A DNA stretch of 5,505 bases from JBDKTK01 sp964556675 (GTDB lineage: Bacteria > Desulfobacterota > Syntrophia > Syntrophales > UBA4778). Where the stretch lies: the NCBI GenBank assembly GCA_964556675.1, contig CAZKYN010000216.1, positions 1 through 5,505 on the forward strand, given 5' to 3'. Shown piece by piece: positions 4,497-5,505 of this stretch. The position numbers and the translations under genes were made by a program. Below the pieces are notes generated by a model. That model saw only the letters and a program-made list of their open reading frames with translations, was not told where the DNA came from and did not search any database. Position 1 is the first letter of the stretch, and each line of letters starts with the position of its first letter.

Positions 4497-5396
4497 ATGG
4501 ATACATATCTAAGCCAGCTTAAAGTCTTCCATATAGTTGCCCGACTGCAGAGCTTCACGCGGGCGGCCCAGGCCCTGTGCCTTACCCAGCCGGGGATAAG
4601 CAAACATGTAAAGGATCTCGAGGAATATTACGGGACCCGTCTTTTTGACCGGATCGGGAAAAAGGTGGTCATGACCCAGGCCGGCGAGATGCTGTTTGCC
4701 GCGGCGGAAAAGATCTTCAGGATGGTCGAGCGCGCCAAAGAGGAGATAGATGATTTGAAGGGCCTTCAGGCGGGAGACCTGAACATAGGGGCGAGCGTCA
4801 CTATCGGGATCTACCTGCTCCCCGGCATCCTGGAGAAATTCCAGAAACTGTATCCCGGGACCAGGGTAACCCTGGACATCGATTTGAACCGGCAGATCAT
4901 AAGACAGGTTTTGGACAATGCCGCGGATATCGGCCTTCTGGGCGCGCCGGCCCGACCTCCTGATAATGAGCGGCTGGTCATGTCCCCATTCCACAAGGAT
5001 GAGCTGATTGTCATCGTCCCCGGCAACAAGAGCTGGGCAAAGCGGGACAGCATTTCCGCGGACGATCTTCTGGGAGAGAAATTCATTATTTCGAGGAGCG
5101 GGTCGGGAACGCGGGCTATTATTGAAGAGCGGCTGAAGGCGGCAGGTGTCGTTCTGAGGAACACTATGGAGTTCGGCAATACCGAGGCCATAAAGAAGGC
5201 CGTCGAGGCCGGGCTGGGGATATCCATAATCTCCAAATCTGCTGTAGCCCGGGAGGTGCAGCTGGGTGTGCTCAAATCACTCCCGCTCAGCGGGATAGAC
5301 CTGAAGCGGGATTTTTACCTCATATACCGGAAAGACAAGTATATCTCGGAGCTGATCAAGACATTTCTCGAGTTTGTCGTCTATAAAGCATATTGA
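4497..5396 (+). CDS. LysR-type transcriptional regulator, CysL/CbbR-like
   Basis: This 299-residue protein has the usual LysR-family length. The N-terminal winged helix-turn-helix covers about 1-65, with SFTRAAQALCLTQPGISKHV (19-38) as the helix-turn-helix and LEEYYGTRLFDR (41-52) leading into the wing. A linker helix (about 66-90, rich in Ala, Glu and Lys) is followed by the two-lobed effector domain (about 92-295). That domain begins GDLNIGASVTIGIYLLP (93-109) and includes the anion-binding-like loop SGSGTR (200-205), as in CysL/CbbR-type regulators, and the hinge segment EAGLGISIIS (237-246). The effector is unknown; related regulators respond to small anionic metabolites. It is transcribed divergently from the CGAxxG-permease genes, the standard place for a regulator of the adjacent operon. 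The ribosome-binding sequence is poor: AGGA ends only 2 bases before the ATG, which may keep expression low. The first Met gives the normal N-terminus for the family. Confidence 0.92.
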   Translation: MDTYLSQLKVFHIVARLQSFTRAAQALCLTQPGISKHVKDLEEYYGTRLFDRIGKKVVMTQAGEMLFAAAEKIFRMVERAKEEIDDLKGLQAGDLNIGASVTIGIYLLPGILEKFQKLYPGTRVTLDIDLNRQIIRQVLDNAADIGLLGAPARPPDNERLVMSPFHKDELIVIVPGNKSWAKRDSISADDLLGEKFIISRSGSGTRAIIEERLKAAGVVLRNTMEFGNTEAIKKAVEAGLGISIISKSAVAREVQLGVLKSLPLSGIDLKRDFYLIYRKDKYISELIKTFLEFVVYKAY

Positions 5397-5410
5397 ATCT
5401 GCAAGGGTTT

Positions 5411-5499
5411 AAAAGATAGATTCTTCGTCGCTTTGCTCCTCAGAATGACACTGCTCGCTTTAGATGTCATCCTGAGCGCCAGCGAAGGATCTTTCTTTT
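5411..5499. repeat. Long imperfect inverted repeat downstream of lysR
   Basis: The left arm (5411-5450) and right arm (5465-5499) are reverse complements apart from small gaps. Read outward from the 14-base centre, both arms give TGTCAT[T/C]CTGAG, then AGCGA, AG[A/G]ATCT and TCTTTT. The left arm carries a few extra bases (GGAGCAA and CGA region), so the halves have diverged. The sequence strongly resembles a dispersed intergenic element seen in many bacterial genomes, whose six-frame reading gives spurious peptides of the RFFASLRMT type; this is recalled, not searched. It begins 15 bases after the lysR stop and ends in a T-rich tract, so its transcript could fold into a long hairpin that also terminates lysR. 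It encodes no protein. The element may continue past the window edge. Confidence 0.65.
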
Positions 5500-5505
5500 A
5501 TTTGA

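Noticed and set aside
1..5505. CRISPR arrays, tRNA or rRNA genes, complete insertion sequences
   Set aside because: No regularly spaced repeats, cloverleaf-like sequence, rRNA-like sequence or intact transposase was seen on either strand.

Overview
The window reads as bacterial chromosome with GC around the mid-50s percent. The gene content (KaiC-type ATPase, CGAxxG-motif Cys-rich protein, DsrC/TusE-like remnant, VKOR plus DsbA-like pair) suggests an anaerobic or sulfur-metabolising lineage such as Desulfobacterota or a neighbouring phylum. That placement is an inference from gene content, not a taxonomic result.

Layout: almost everything is on the minus strand, transcribed right to left. 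One gene, a LysR-type regulator (4497-5396), runs divergently on the plus strand. From the divergent promoter leftward come: a putative redox-active CGAxxG protein (3978-4406); a BASS/ACR3-superfamily permease starting at a GTG (2950-3966); a broken DsrC/TusE-like gene joined to the permease by an ATGA overlap (2843-2953); a secreted CPPC thioredoxin-fold protein (2195-2770); a VKOR-family membrane protein 7 bases behind it (1738-2187); a metallo-beta-lactamase-fold hydrolase with its own candidate promoter (943-1686); the C-terminal stub of a LuxR/NarL-type regulator (779-850); a small secreted protein of unknown function (266-757) with a clear intrinsic terminator (192-219); and the first 34 codons of a KaiC-like gene cut by the window edge (1-102).

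How it may work together: VKOR and the DsbA-like protein look like a matched pair for making disulfide bonds outside the cytoplasm, with VKOR re-oxidising the thioredoxin-fold partner and passing electrons to quinone. The CGAxxG protein and the permease form a tight two-gene unit. That unit faces the LysR regulator across a 90-base gap holding a 21-bp palindrome with a LysR T-N11-A core, a good lysR promoter and a weaker opposing -10. The simplest reading is a LysR-controlled transport and thiol-redox module with disulfide-forming genes downstream. Its substrate cannot be read from the sequence.

Two gene remnants (DsrC-like and LuxR-like) lie between intact genes, so this locus has been decaying or rearranging. 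A long imperfect inverted repeat follows lysR at the right end (5411-5499) and resembles a dispersed intergenic repeat.
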